64,000 bases of DNA from AV40 sp963817335 (GCA_963817335.1 CAWFNX010000001.1:186001-250000); one strand, 5' to 3'; positions 14,763 through 23,536 are shown, counted from the stretch's first letter. Numbers and translations: made by a program. Notes: generated from the sequence alone by a model not told the origin.

Positions 14763-15878
14763 ATGACCCCATTTTTGCGGAAACTGCTGGGCCTCAATTG
14801 GCTGTTGCTCGTTCTCATGCTCGCCCTGGCCGTCTTCGGCGTCATTGCCATCTACAGCGCGACTTATATGCGCGAGGATCCGGTGGCTGCGGATTTCTGG
14901 CGCAAGCAGGCCAACTGGGTCATTGTCGGTTTCTTTGCCTTCATGGTCGCCAGCCTGGTGGATTATCGCTGGATCCGGTGGGGGGCGCTGCCCATGTACG
15001 TCGCCGGCATCTTCTTTTTGATCCTGACCAAGTTCATGGGACAAAAAGTTTATGGTGCCCGAAGCTGGCTTCACCTCGGCCCGATTAACTTTCAACCGGC
15101 GCAGCTTGCGGTTGTTGCCGGAATCATGGTCCTGGCCCTTTTCCTCAGCCAGTTCAAGCAAATGCATCCCATGCTTCGCTTGCTGGTTTGCGGCGCAATC
15201 GCCGGCGCGCCGTGCCTCCTGATCATGATGCAGCCGGATTTGGGTGAAACGATCATTTGGGTGCCGGTATTGCTCGCGCTGCTTTTCGTCGGCGGTATGC
15301 CACTGCGCTACCTCATTTGCATCCTGCTCCTGTTGTTCGCAATGATTCCAATCACGGCCAACCTGGCCCTGAAGCCGTATCAACAGGCGCGACTCACCGC
15401 GTTCGCGCATCCGGAAATCGACAAGCAGGGTTCCTCATGGGCGATTAACCAATCCCTGATTGCGATTGGATCGGGTGGATGGGCCGGGAAAGGTTTCAAA
15501 GCGCCCAATACGCAAATCGAGCTTGGCTTTCTTCCCGCCACCGCCGTCCACAATGACTACATCTTCTCGGCAATTGGCGAGCAATGGGGTTTTGTCGGGG
15601 GAGCATTTCTCATTAGCGCGTTCGCCCTGCTTCTGCTCACCTGTCTTTTCGTGGCATTTTTTGCCGGCGATCAATTTGGGTTGCTTCTCGTCATTGGCAT
15701 CACCGCGCTCATTTTTACCCACATTTTCCAAAACGTCGGCATGACCATATCGATGTTGCCCATCACCGGTGTCCCATTGCCCCTGATTAGTTACAGCGGT
15801 TCGTTTGCGCTCATGGTCATGTTCGCGCTTGGCGTAGTGAACAGCGTGTGGGTGCATCGGCACGAGGTCGGGCCGTAG
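14763..15878 (+). CDS. rodA: Rod-shape-determining peptidoglycan glycosyltransferase RodA
   Basis: 371 residues, about ten membrane segments, SEDS family. Motifs: WRKQANWVIVGF, VYGARSWLHLGPINFQPAQLA (the ARSW-FQPAE-type region), MQPDLGETIIW (the catalytic-Asp region of SEDS enzymes), EIDKQGSSWAINQS, GGWAGKGF, FLPATAVHNDYIFSAIGEQWG, and ITGVPLPLISYSGS near the end. It polymerises lipid II during cell elongation with a class B PBP at the inner membrane. No mre or PBP2 genes are visible next to it. The short N-terminus matches RodA rather than FtsW. Confidence 0.94.
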   Translation: MTPFLRKLLGLNWLLLVLMLALAVFGVIAIYSATYMREDPVAADFWRKQANWVIVGFFAFMVASLVDYRWIRWGALPMYVAGIFFLILTKFMGQKVYGARSWLHLGPINFQPAQLAVVAGIMVLALFLSQFKQMHPMLRLLVCGAIAGAPCLLIMMQPDLGETIIWVPVLLALLFVGGMPLRYLICILLLLFAMIPITANLALKPYQQARLTAFAHPEIDKQGSSWAINQSLIAIGSGGWAGKGFKAPNTQIELGFLPATAVHNDYIFSAIGEQWGFVGGAFLISAFALLLLTCLFVAFFAGDQFGLLLVIGITALIFTHIFQNVGMTISMLPITGVPLPLISYSGSFALMVMFALGVVNSVWVHRHEVGP

Positions 15879-15897
15879 CAGGATAATGCTAGGAATG

Positions 15898-16051
15898 CAG
15901 CAGCGCCGGAGGCGCGCAATGTTTGTAGTGCACCGATCAATCTAAAATAGAAAGCTCCTGTAGGAGCGCCATGTAGGGGCGTGTCGCTCCTGACGGAGCT
16001 TGTCCTCGGTTTAGTCTCATGTTCTATAGACGTGACGCGCCGAAGGCGCTT
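15898..16051. repeat. Composite repeat with four hairpins between rodA and scpA
   Basis: Four short perfect hairpins are arranged symmetrically: GCGCCGGAGGCGC (15903), GCTCCTGTAGGAGC (15954), GCTCCTGACGGAGC (15986) and GCGCCGAAGGCGC (16037). The outer pair and the inner pair are each related to one another, so the whole 154 bp can also fold as one larger inverted repeat. No ORF is evident. Confidence 0.55.
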
Positions 16052-16069
16052 TGAGTTGCATCAGGATGT

Positions 16070-16795
16070 ATGGAGACGGATTACAAGGTTAAGCTCGAGA
16101 TCTTCGAAGGCCCCCTCGATCTCCTCCTCTATCTGATCAAGCGCGACGAGATCGACATTTACGAAATCTCGATCGAGCGAATCACCCGACAGTATCTCGA
16201 GTACCTTCAGGCGTTCAAAGAGCTGAAGATCGACATCGCCGGCGAATTTATCGTCATGGCGGCGAACCTGATCTATCTCAAAAGCCGCAGCCTGCTGCCG
16301 CTCGATCAACAGCCGCCGGAAGAAGACGCGGATGAGGACGATCCGCGGTGGGACTTGATCCGCCAGTTGATCGAGTACAAAAAATTCAAGGAAGCAGCGG
16401 TGCAGCTGCACGACCGAGAGCTGGATCAGGAACGGATTTTCATTCGCGACGGCGGCGCGGGACCGGCATCAGATGCGCCGCTGCCGTTGCACGAAGTCGG
16501 AATTTTTCAGCTGATTCATGCGTTCCAGGAAGTGATCAAGCGGATCGAGGCGCGAGAGGATTTGGGAGAAATTTTTGCCGAGAGGTTCAGCGTGTCCGAC
16601 AAGATCGAACAGATTTTGGAACGGGTTGGAAATGGCGGTTCAGTGCGGTTCTCAGAACTTTTCGGTCAGATCGCTTCCCGAATTGAGATTGTGGTTACTT
16701 TTCTCGCTCTGCTGGAATTGATCCGTTTGAACCAGGTCCGCGCCCTTCAGCGACAGATGTTCGACGAAATCGAGATTGCTGCTGCTGCGGCCTAA
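16070..16795 (+). CDS. scpA: Segregation and condensation protein A
   Basis: 241 residues. The N-terminus YKVKLEIFEGPLDLLLYLIK and EIDIYEISIERITRQYLEYL are diagnostic of the ScpA kleisin. An acidic linker (EEDADEDDPRW) and a winged-helix C-terminus (KIEQILERV, FSELFGQIASRIEIVVTFLALLELIRL) follow. It bridges SMC heads in the condensin complex that compacts and segregates the chromosome. scpB, its usual partner gene, is not adjacent in this window. It is followed after 11 bp by an SDR gene. Confidence 0.95.
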   Translation: METDYKVKLEIFEGPLDLLLYLIKRDEIDIYEISIERITRQYLEYLQAFKELKIDIAGEFIVMAANLIYLKSRSLLPLDQQPPEEDADEDDPRWDLIRQLIEYKKFKEAAVQLHDRELDQERIFIRDGGAGPASDAPLPLHEVGIFQLIHAFQEVIKRIEAREDLGEIFAERFSVSDKIEQILERVGNGGSVRFSELFGQIASRIEIVVTFLALLELIRLNQVRALQRQMFDEIEIAAAAA

Positions 16796-16806
16796 ATATC
16801 GAAATC

Positions 16807-17664
16807 ATGCCGCGCGTTCTTATCGCCGGGTGCGGTTACCTGGGCCGTGCAGTCGCCGATTTGCTGGCCGCCGATCGTTGGGAAGTAGAAGCGTGGACAA
16901 TGTCGGCGCAGTCGGCGGAGGAAGTTTCACTCGCCGGCCACTCTGCTCACAGTGTCGACATTTCAAACGCGAAAGATGTTGCCGCGCGGCAGTCGGGGTT
17001 TGACGCAGTCGTTCATTGCGCGAGCACGCGAGGCGGCGATGCAAATGCGTATCGGCGCGTTTATTTCGACGGCGCGCGCAATCTTCTCGACCATTTGGGG
17101 AAGGCGCGGTTTCTGTTCGTCAGTAGCACCAGTGTTTACGCCCAAACCGGCGGCGACTGGGTGACCGAGGAGAGCGCTGCCGAACCGCAGCACGAAACCG
17201 GAAAGATTTTGCGCAAGTCAGAAGATCTGGTTCTCGATAACAGCGGCGTTGTCATTCGCCTTGGAGGTCTTTACGGTCCCGGCCGATCGGCGCTTCTTCG
17301 GAAATTCTTGAATGGCGAAGCGACGATTGATCCTGAAAACGACCGCTTCGTGAACCAGGTTCATCGCGACGATGCTGCTGCTGCGGTTCAATTTTTACTT
17401 CGTCGGGGAGAATCGGGCGGCCAAATCTGCAACCTGGTCGACAACCAGCCGATGTTGCTGAGCGAATGTTATCGATGGCTTGCCATCCGTTTAAATCGTT
17501 CCCTTCCGGCGACCGCGAAATCGATGTCGAAGCGAAAGAGAGGCGAGAGCAACAAGCGTGTAAGCAACGCAAGGTTGCGAAGCCTCGGTTGGGGACCGCG
17601 ATATCCAACTTTCGCCGACGGAATGGAGAGCGTCTTCCAAACCGTTGACGACGAGAACGTGTAA
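16807..17664 (+). CDS. NAD(P)-dependent epimerase/dehydratase-like SDR protein
   Basis: 285 residues. The N-terminal Rossmann motif is VLIAGCGYLGRAVADLLAA (residues 4-22), variant G-x-G-x-x-G. VHCAS, SSTSVYAQTGGDWVTEES and VIRLGGLYGPGRS follow the extended SDR pattern, with the SSTSVY segment at the usual catalytic Ser/Tyr position. The overall form resembles YeeZ-like NAD-dependent epimerases/dehydratases, for which substrates are unknown. Probably co-transcribed with scpA (11 bp gap). Residues 235-255 are unusually basic (SKRKRGESNKR). Confidence 0.75.
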   Translation: MPRVLIAGCGYLGRAVADLLAADRWEVEAWTMSAQSAEEVSLAGHSAHSVDISNAKDVAARQSGFDAVVHCASTRGGDANAYRRVYFDGARNLLDHLGKARFLFVSSTSVYAQTGGDWVTEESAAEPQHETGKILRKSEDLVLDNSGVVIRLGGLYGPGRSALLRKFLNGEATIDPENDRFVNQVHRDDAAAAVQFLLRRGESGGQICNLVDNQPMLLSECYRWLAIRLNRSLPATAKSMSKRKRGESNKRVSNARLRSLGWGPRYPTFADGMESVFQTVDDENV

Positions 17665-17691
17665 CCCGCAGTTCCTCGGCGCGATACCGGT

Positions 17692-17985
17692 ATGGAAGCT
17701 GCTAATTTTTTAGCCCATATGCGGACAATCAAACTCAGCGGCCGGGAAATGTCCGTGGTCCGCGCGATCGGCTTCGCCAATTCGATGCTCGGGGCGGAGA
17801 TTCAGGATTATGTGCGAATGGAATCCGATGACGTCACCGACATTCTAAACAGCCTGATGGCCGCCGGGTTTGTCGAGAGCATTCCCTATTCTGAGCAGAT
17901 CGACCTTGCCGGAATGCCGGTCACGGCTTTTGAAGTCAATCCGGCTTACAGCCACGAACTCAAGCGCGCGCTGACTCGCACCTAA
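17692..17985 (+). CDS. Small winged-helix-like protein of unknown function
   Basis: 97 residues, not assigned to a named family. The predicted helices (SGREMSVVRAIGFANSMLGA, DDVTDILNSLMAAGFVESI) and a following beta-like stretch resemble the helix-turn-helix plus wing of small MarR/ArsR-like DNA-binding domains, of the kind that check a differentiation or oligomeric state. There are no Cys and no signal peptide. The gene's stop overlaps the end of the convergent ABC transporter gene by 4 bp. The function is open; a DNA-binding or adaptor role is only inferred. Confidence 0.6.
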   Translation: MEAANFLAHMRTIKLSGREMSVVRAIGFANSMLGAEIQDYVRMESDDVTDILNSLMAAGFVESIPYSEQIDLAGMPVTAFEVNPAYSHELKRALTRT

Positions 17986-18977
17986 GCGACTTCCGCGGCC
18001 GGCTTTCTTGCGCTCCCGAAAAGCTGGCGAATCACTTCTTCGACCGGCACTTCCTGAACGTTGATGTCGATCACGTCGCACGATTGAAGAATTTCACGGG
18101 TTGTTTCGGTGACTTTTGCCCGCGGAACCTTCAGCTGCACTGAAATCGGCGTTTGCTCGATTACCTCGCCGAAACGCGAAAAATCGCAGCTCGGGTTCGC
18201 TTTGAAGGTGAGACTCACGATCTTGTATATCGCGAATCGATCAACGATTCTATCCAACGGTCCGTCGAAGAAAATTTTGCCGTGATCGATCACCAGAACC
18301 CGGTGGGTCAATTCCTCGATGTCTTGCATGTAGTGACTGGTGAGCAACGTCACGATGCGATGTTCCCGGTTGTAAACCCGCAGGAATTCGCGGACCCGCT
18401 TTTGACTGACGACGTCGAGGCCGATGGTTGGTTCGTCCAGGAACAAAACCCGCGGTTCGTGGATGAGCGCCGAAATCAATTCCATTTTCATCCGTTCACC
18501 AAGCGAAAGCTCCCGGACCATCACGTTCATTTTGTCCGTGACCTCGAGCAGCTCGCTCAGGCCGCCGACCACTTTGTTGAACCGGTCGCGATCGATTCCG
18601 TAGATCGCCCGGTTGAGCTCGAGCGATTCCTGGGCCGGCAAATCCCACCACAGCGCGTTCTTCTGTCCCATCAACAGGCTGAACTGTCGTTTCATTTCGT
18701 TGCGCCGTTCCCACGGGACAAAACCGAGCACCCGCGCATCGCCCGAGGTCGGATTCAGCAAGCCGGAAAGCATTTTCAGGACGGTGGTCTTTCCGGCACC
18801 ATTGGGTCCCAGAAATCCAACGAACTCGCCCTCCTCGATTTGGAATGAAACCTGGTCGGCGGCGCGCGTTTCGTCGTAACGGCGTTTGACCAAGCCTTTG
18901 ATAGCGCCCCGCAAGCCGCCCTCTTTGCGGTAGGTGCGATAAACTTTGGTTAGGTCGCGAGCTTCAATTGCAGGCAT
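17982..18977 (-). CDS. ABC-2-type transporter ATP-binding protein
   Basis: 331 residues from the ATG at 18977 (MPAIEARDLTKVYRTYRKEG). Walker A GPNGAGKT, Q-loop SLLMGQKNALWWDLP, signature LSLGERMKMEL, Walker B RVLFLDEPTIGLD and H-loop LLTSHYMQD are all present. The KEGGLRGAIKGLVKRRYDET insert after the first strand and the long C-terminal domain are typical of ABC-2 exporters related to the viologen/multidrug-type family (YbhF-like, DUF4162-type C-terminus). No permease gene lies beside it in this window, which is unusual. The frame remains open upstream into a repeat, so the first Met of the conserved domain is preferred. Confidence 0.88.
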   Translation of the reverse strand: MPAIEARDLTKVYRTYRKEGGLRGAIKGLVKRRYDETRAADQVSFQIEEGEFVGFLGPNGAGKTTVLKMLSGLLNPTSGDARVLGFVPWERRNEMKRQFSLLMGQKNALWWDLPAQESLELNRAIYGIDRDRFNKVVGGLSELLEVTDKMNVMVRELSLGERMKMELISALIHEPRVLFLDEPTIGLDVVSQKRVREFLRVYNREHRIVTLLTSHYMQDIEELTHRVLVIDHGKIFFDGPLDRIVDRFAIYKIVSLTFKANPSCDFSRFGEVIEQTPISVQLKVPRAKVTETTREILQSCDVIDINVQEVPVEEVIRQLFGSARKPAAEVA

Positions 18978-19015
18978 GAATGAAAGGTTGAAGGATGAAG
19001 GACGAGGGATGAAAA

Positions 19016-19153
19016 TAGCCCAGCGTTTCAACGCTGGGTCAACTTTATATTCTGTTGTGGAAGTCCCATTTGGGACGAAAGGAACAATCTTCCGTTCCTA
19101 TCGGGACTCGGCTGAACTTGAGCGGCTTACCCAGCCTTGAAAGGCTGGGCTAC
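19016..19153. repeat. Structured dispersed repeat, copy 1 (CCCAGCG...GCTGGG element)
   Basis: A 138 bp element with terminal hairpins: CCCAGCGTTTCAACGCTGGG at the left and CCCAGCCTTGAAAGGCTGGG at the right. Between them AAGTCCCATTTGGGACGAAA and a CGGGACTCGG segment can form further stems. A clearly related copy lies at 53377-53530. It separates the ABC transporter gene from dxs. Confidence 0.65.
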
Positions 19154-19165
19154 ATCCATCTTCTA

Positions 19166-21106
19166 CTACGCGACGCTCGTTTTCACCGTCGGCTTTTTCT
19201 TCAGCATGGCCAGAATCTTCTCGACCAGCGCGTCGGCGGTGATGCCGTGTTTCTTGCGCAAAAGCGGAACGGAGCCGTGTTCGATGAATTCGTCCGGCCA
19301 ACCGACCCGCGCTACCGGGGTATTGATTTGTTGGGAATGCAGATGCTCCATCACCGCGCAGCCAAATCCGTTGTGCAACACATGGTCTTCGATTGTGGCC
19401 ACGACTTCCACGCTGCGCGCGAAAAACTCGAGCGTTCCGGTGTCCATCGGTTTAATCCAGCGCGGATTGATTAGGGCGACTGAAATCCCTTTTTCTTCCA
19501 ATTTCTTAGCCGCTTCCTCCGCGACTTCGAACATGTTGCCCAAGCCAAAAATCGCCACGTCGCGGCCGTGCTTTACTACTTCAGCTTTGCCGATCTCGAG
19601 AAGCTTCGGTTCGGGTTTGAGTTTCGCACCGGTTCCGGAGCCGCGCGGATAACGGACGGCGATCGGTCCGGAGTTGTAGTTTGCCATTGTCCAAAGCATG
19701 TCGACGAATTCGTCTTCATCCTTGGGTTGCATGTGCACCCAATTCGGGATGTGGCGCAGGTACCCGATGTCGAACAAACCGTGATGGGTTGGTCCGTCGT
19801 CGCCGCTCAATCCAGCGCGGTCCATGCAAAGCCGCACGTTCAACTTTTGAATAGCCATGTCGTGAATGGCCATGTCGTAGGCTCGCTGGAAGAACGTGGA
19901 ATAGATCGCGAGAAATGGCGTCATTCCCTGAGTCGCGAGACCGCACGCGAAAAGAGCCGCGTGTTCTTCGGCGATGCCAACGTCGAAATAACGTCCCGGA
20001 TGCGCCTTTTGAAAATGGCCCAGACCGGTGCCGCTTGGCATCGCTGCCGTGATGGCGACTACCTTTTGATTGTTGTCGGCGAACTTCGCCAGGGTCTTGC
20101 CAATAATCTCCGAGTAGGTCGGCGTTGGAGTCGGCGCGGTCTCGCCGCTCTCAATCTTGTATTTGCCCAAGCCGTGGAATTTGTCCGGTTGCTTGATCGC
20201 CGGGTCGTATCCTTTGCCCTTTTTCGTCAAAATGTGGAGCAGCACCGGTTCGTCCTGGGTTTTGAGAAATTCAAACGTCCGGGTGAGCAGCGGAATGTCG
20301 TGGCCGTCGATCGGCCCGTAGTAACGGAGGCCCAGTTCCTCAAAGATCACGCTCGGCACGAGCAATCCTTTGACGCTTTCCTCGACTTTGTGCGCGAAGT
20401 GTACGCCAGTCTTGCCGAGGATCCATCCTACGAAATCCCGCGCCTTGTCGTGCAAGTGCGCGTAGGTCGGATTTGTAACAATCCGGTTAAAGTAATTCGC
20501 GATCGCGCCGACATTTTTTGCGATCGACCATTCGTTGTCGTTCAACACCACGATGAATTTCTTGGTCTGCGTGCGGATGTTATTGAGCGCTTCGTAGCTG
20601 ATGCCGCAGGTAAACGCCGCATCGCCGGCAATCGCGATAATGTTTTCATCGCTGCCGCGAAGATCGCGTCCAACGGCCATTCCGAGCGCGGCCGAGAGCG
20701 CTGTGCCCGCGTGACCTGCGCCATAGCAATCGTGTTCGCTTTCGGTTCGCAATAGAAATCCGTTGAGACCGCCGAACTGCCGCATCGTTGAAAATCGATC
20801 CAGTCGTCCGGTGAACAACTTGTGAACGTAGCCTTGATGGCTCACATCCATCACGAAACGGTCTTTCGGCGTGTTGAATACGCGGTGCAGCGCAATCGTT
20901 AATTCCACCACGCCGAGATTGGGGCCGAGGTGTCCGCCGGTTTGCGACAAAACATGAATCAGTTCCTCGCGCACTTCCTGGGCGAGCTGAGGCAGGTCTT
21001 GTTCGCGCAGCGATTTGATATCGGCCGGCGAATGGATTCCATCGAGCAAGCGCTTCGGTTTTTCCGGCGCTACGGTAGTTGCTTCAGAAGAGGCTGACTT
21101 CGTCAT
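19166..21106 (-). CDS. dxs: 1-deoxy-D-xylulose-5-phosphate synthase
   Basis: 646 residues, full length. Motifs: LLDGIHSPADIKSL, GGHLGPNLGVVELTIALH, FVMDVSHQGYVHKLFTGR, TPP-binding GDAAFTCG with NDNEWSI, TKKGKGYDPA, GIAEEHAALFACGLA and MDRAGLSGDDGPTHHGLFD. It condenses pyruvate and glyceraldehyde 3-phosphate, the entry step of the MEP isoprenoid pathway and a precursor supply for thiamine and pyridoxal. The start overlaps the end of xseB by 23 bp, so the two are translationally coupled. ispF of the same pathway lies at 27543-28025. Confidence 0.96.
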   Translation of the reverse strand: MTKSASSEATTVAPEKPKRLLDGIHSPADIKSLREQDLPQLAQEVREELIHVLSQTGGHLGPNLGVVELTIALHRVFNTPKDRFVMDVSHQGYVHKLFTGRLDRFSTMRQFGGLNGFLLRTESEHDCYGAGHAGTALSAALGMAVGRDLRGSDENIIAIAGDAAFTCGISYEALNNIRTQTKKFIVVLNDNEWSIAKNVGAIANYFNRIVTNPTYAHLHDKARDFVGWILGKTGVHFAHKVEESVKGLLVPSVIFEELGLRYYGPIDGHDIPLLTRTFEFLKTQDEPVLLHILTKKGKGYDPAIKQPDKFHGLGKYKIESGETAPTPTPTYSEIIGKTLAKFADNNQKVVAITAAMPSGTGLGHFQKAHPGRYFDVGIAEEHAALFACGLATQGMTPFLAIYSTFFQRAYDMAIHDMAIQKLNVRLCMDRAGLSGDDGPTHHGLFDIGYLRHIPNWVHMQPKDEDEFVDMLWTMANYNSGPIAVRYPRGSGTGAKLKPEPKLLEIGKAEVVKHGRDVAIFGLGNMFEVAEEAAKKLEEKGISVALINPRWIKPMDTGTLEFFARSVEVVATIEDHVLHNGFGCAVMEHLHSQQINTPVARVGWPDEFIEHGSVPLLRKKHGITADALVEKILAMLKKKPTVKTSVA

Positions 21107-21398
21107 TCTTTAGTTCTTTCTCCACACCTTTATCATCGTTAGACGATTCGGCTGCGGGTTCAAAATCTTTCACTACGGCTTTGCCGGCACTATTGCGAGC
21201 GATGATCTCGATTTTTTGTTCGGCGCTGGTCAGGCGCTCCTGGCAAATCTTTACCAGGTTCATTCCTTCTTCGTAGCGCACGATCAAGTCCTCGAGGGGC
21301 AATTTTCCACCCTCCATCTGTTCCACGATCGCCTCCAGCCGGTTTATCGCTTTCTCAAAATTCAATTCTGAGCCTGGGGGCTTGGCCTTGCTGCTCAT
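21084..21398 (-). CDS. xseB: Exodeoxyribonuclease VII small subunit
   Basis: 104 residues from the ATG at 21398. The core is FEKAINRLEAIVEQMEGGKL, PLEDLIVRYEEGMNLVKICQ and RLTSAEQKIEII, the classic XseB pattern. The acidic C-terminal extension (about 30 residues after EIIARN) is longer than usual. With XseA it degrades single-stranded DNA to oligonucleotides. xseA is not in the window. The order xseB then dxs, with overlap, recalls the xseB-ispA-dxs arrangement of many bacteria, here lacking ispA. Confidence 0.9.
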   Translation of the reverse strand: MSSKAKPPGSELNFEKAINRLEAIVEQMEGGKLPLEDLIVRYEEGMNLVKICQERLTSAEQKIEIIARNSAGKAVVKDFEPAAESSNDDKGVEKELKNDEVSLF

Positions 21399-21503
21399 GG
21401 CGAACGCGAAGTTAAGCATACGGAGGCCAAGATGAAAGCCGTTTCCGCCCGCAGGGGTGGCACAAGCGATGCTCGGTAACGAGGCTCCAAGCAATCAACC
21501 GCC

Positions 21504-21881
21504 ATGAAGTTTCAAAAGAAGATCCTCTTAATCGATCACGAACCCGGCGTCACTCGTCTTATTCGGCGAGCGCTGGAACGCGCCGGGAAATATGTCATTC
21601 GCGAGGAGCACGACGATAAATTGGCCCTCAACGCCGCTCGCTGGTTTCAGCCAGATCTCATTCTGGTCGATACTGCCGACAAGGATCGCCGCATTATCGA
21701 ACGCGAAATCCACACCGACGGTACACTCAAAGATACGCCAGTGCTTTCGCTGACCAGTCTCCGCCCCGAAAGCCAGATGGTCTCCGGCGGAATCTTGTCC
21801 GGCTACAGCTTTTTCGCCGCGCCCATCCGCGTTGAAGAAGTTCTCCGCGGCGTCGACGAGCTGTTCTTCGGCAAAGACTGA
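21504..21881 (+). CDS. Stand-alone receiver-domain protein with degenerate switch Lys
   Basis: 125 residues, a single CheY-like domain with no output domain. Acidic pair Asp11 (preceded by ILLI), phosphoacceptor Asp56 in DLILVDTAD, and Thr84 in LSLTSL are present. The near-invariant Lys of the KPF motif is replaced: the segment reads YSFFAAPI, with Ala106 at that position. The start codon is ATG at 21504. No histidine kinase is adjacent. Phosphorylation chemistry may be impaired, so a pseudo-receiver or scaffold role is possible. Confidence 0.8.
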   Translation: MKFQKKILLIDHEPGVTRLIRRALERAGKYVIREEHDDKLALNAARWFQPDLILVDTADKDRRIIEREIHTDGTLKDTPVLSLTSLRPESQMVSGGILSGYSFFAAPIRVEEVLRGVDELFFGKD

Positions 21882-22262
21882 TTAACCGCCGATCTGCTTC
21901 TTATACGCGGCGGCGTCTTTCAGACTTTTGAGATCATCGGCGTTGTCGACCTTCAAGACGTAGATCCAGCCCTGGCCGAACGGTTCGCGGTTGATTAACC
22001 CCGGATCGGCTTCGAGCGCCTTATTCACTTCGACGACGGTGCCTTTGACCGGCGCGTAAATATCACTCGCGGCTTTCACGGATTCGACGACCGCGATCGC
22101 TTCTTTGGCGTTTGCCTGCCGGTCCATCTTCGGCAGCTCGACAAAAACAACGTCGGTCAATTCTGACTGCGCGTGGTCGGTGATGCCGATGCGGATTTTG
22201 TCGCCTTCGCGTTTAATCCATTCGTGACTCTCGGTGTAAAGTAAATCGTCTGGAACGTTCAT
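21882..22262 (-). CDS. gcvH: Glycine cleavage system H protein
   Basis: 126 residues. The lipoyl domain has LYTESHEWIK at the start, ITDHAQSELTDVVFVELP and AVVESVKAASDIYAPVKG with the lipoylated Lys63, then EPFGQGWIYVLKV. It shuttles the aminomethyl group between the P, T and L proteins. It lies 33 bp downstream of gcvT in the same direction. gcvP genes are absent from the window, so the glycine decarboxylase subunit must be elsewhere. Confidence 0.97.
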   Translation of the reverse strand: MNVPDDLLYTESHEWIKREGDKIRIGITDHAQSELTDVVFVELPKMDRQANAKEAIAVVESVKAASDIYAPVKGTVVEVNKALEADPGLINREPFGQGWIYVLKVDNADDLKSLKDAAAYKKQIGG

Positions 22263-22295
22263 AATGCTGTAGTGGCGGCTGTCCTCAGCCGCAGA

Positions 22296-23372
22296 TCATT
22301 TTTTGTAGAGCGGTTTTTTCTCAATCGTGGCCGGAAGTTTCTGTCCGCGAATCTCGATCTCGATCTCGGTGCCGATCTTCGCGTGGGGCGCTGAGACATA
22401 CGCCATTCCTACGCCCCAATTCAAGCTCGGCGAAAGGGTGCCACTGGTGACTTCTCCAATCCGCTCGCCGTTTCCGAAGACGGAATAATGCGGGCGCGGC
22501 GGCGGTCCTTTGTCTTTCATTTTGAACGGCACCAGTTTTTCGCGCGGACCGTTCTCTTTGGTTTTCAGCAAAACGTCGCGGCCAATGAAATTCGGTTTGG
22601 TCAGGTCGACAAAAAAACCGAGCCCGGCTTCGATTGGGTTGCGTTCCGGCGAAAGATCGGAGCCGTTGAGCGGGTAGCACATTTCCAAACGAAGGGTGTC
22701 TCGCGAGCCGAGTCCGCATGGCTTCAATCCAAGCGCTTTTCCCTTTTCCAGAACGACGTTCCAAAACTTCGAGGCGTCGCTATTCCGAAAGAAAACTTCC
22801 ACGCCATCTTCACCGGTGTAGCCGGTCCGTGCCATCGAGATCTCCATTCCGTCCAGCTCAAGATCGACAATGTGGTTCCGCTCCGGCAGATTCACAAAGA
22901 GTTCGGTCACACGCGGGCCCTGAATCGCGACTCCACCAAAATACCCGCTGCGGTCTCCAACACGAACATCGCCCAGGCGATACTGACCCAGCCAATCAAA
23001 ATCTTGATCTGCGCACGACGCATTCACGACGAGGAGAAATTCCGTCTTGCCGATGCGGTAGGCGATCAGATCGTCGATAATTCCGCCCTTGTCGTTGAGC
23101 AAGAAAGTGTAATGACCCTGCCCGACCTCTAACTTGTCAATGTTGTTGGTCAACATCGTGTTGAGCCAGCCTGGCGCGTCCCTGCCTCCGACGACCAATT
23201 GGCCCATATGCGAAATGTCGAACATGCCGGCGTTTTTTCGCACGGCTTGATGTTCCTCCATGATGCTGGTGTATTGGACCGGCATCAGCCAGCCGGCGAA
23301 CGGCACCATCTTGGCGCCCAGCTTCACATGCTCATTGTAAAGAGCCGTCGTTTTCGTCGCGGTTTCGGTCAT
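22296..23372 (-). CDS. gcvT: Glycine cleavage system T protein (aminomethyltransferase)
   Basis: 358 residues from the ATG at 23372 (MTETATKTTALYNEHVKLGA); a TTG seven codons upstream is an alternative. Motifs: MVPFAGWLMPVQY, FDISHMGQL, GGIIDDLIAYRIG, VNASCADQD, ARTGYTGEDGVEVF, GLGSRDTLRLEMCYPLNG, FIGRDVL and GEVTSGTLSPSLNWGVGMAYV. It transfers the methylene group to tetrahydrofolate, releasing ammonia. gcvT-gcvH form an operon. The 5' region (23373-23536) shows no recognisable glycine riboswitch. Confidence 0.95.
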   Translation of the reverse strand: MTETATKTTALYNEHVKLGAKMVPFAGWLMPVQYTSIMEEHQAVRKNAGMFDISHMGQLVVGGRDAPGWLNTMLTNNIDKLEVGQGHYTFLLNDKGGIIDDLIAYRIGKTEFLLVVNASCADQDFDWLGQYRLGDVRVGDRSGYFGGVAIQGPRVTELFVNLPERNHIVDLELDGMEISMARTGYTGEDGVEVFFRNSDASKFWNVVLEKGKALGLKPCGLGSRDTLRLEMCYPLNGSDLSPERNPIEAGLGFFVDLTKPNFIGRDVLLKTKENGPREKLVPFKMKDKGPPPRPHYSVFGNGERIGEVTSGTLSPSLNWGVGMAYVSAPHAKIGTEIEIEIRGQKLPATIEKKPLYKK

Positions 23373-23536
23373 CGTAGCCACCGTAATCGCCAATCAAAGC
23401 AACGTAAAGATGCCTCCCACAAGGGCCACTACGGTCGCGACGTAAAGCTCAGCTTTAAAAAGACTTTGTGTCCGTTGTGTTCTTTGTGCGAGCAGTTGAA
23501 CATCGATACCGCATTCTCTAACGTGCCCGCGCAACT

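Noticed and set aside
19568..20755. Plus-strand ORF of about 395 codons opposite dxs
   Set aside because: It lies wholly antisense to a conserved gene, has no recognisable motifs, and follows from the codon bias of dxs on the other strand. Similar antisense frames opposite ppdK, rnr, trpB and cysS were dropped for the same reason.
23373..23536. Glycine riboswitch before gcvT
   Set aside because: No conserved tandem aptamer core or matching stems could be recognised in the 164 bp leader.
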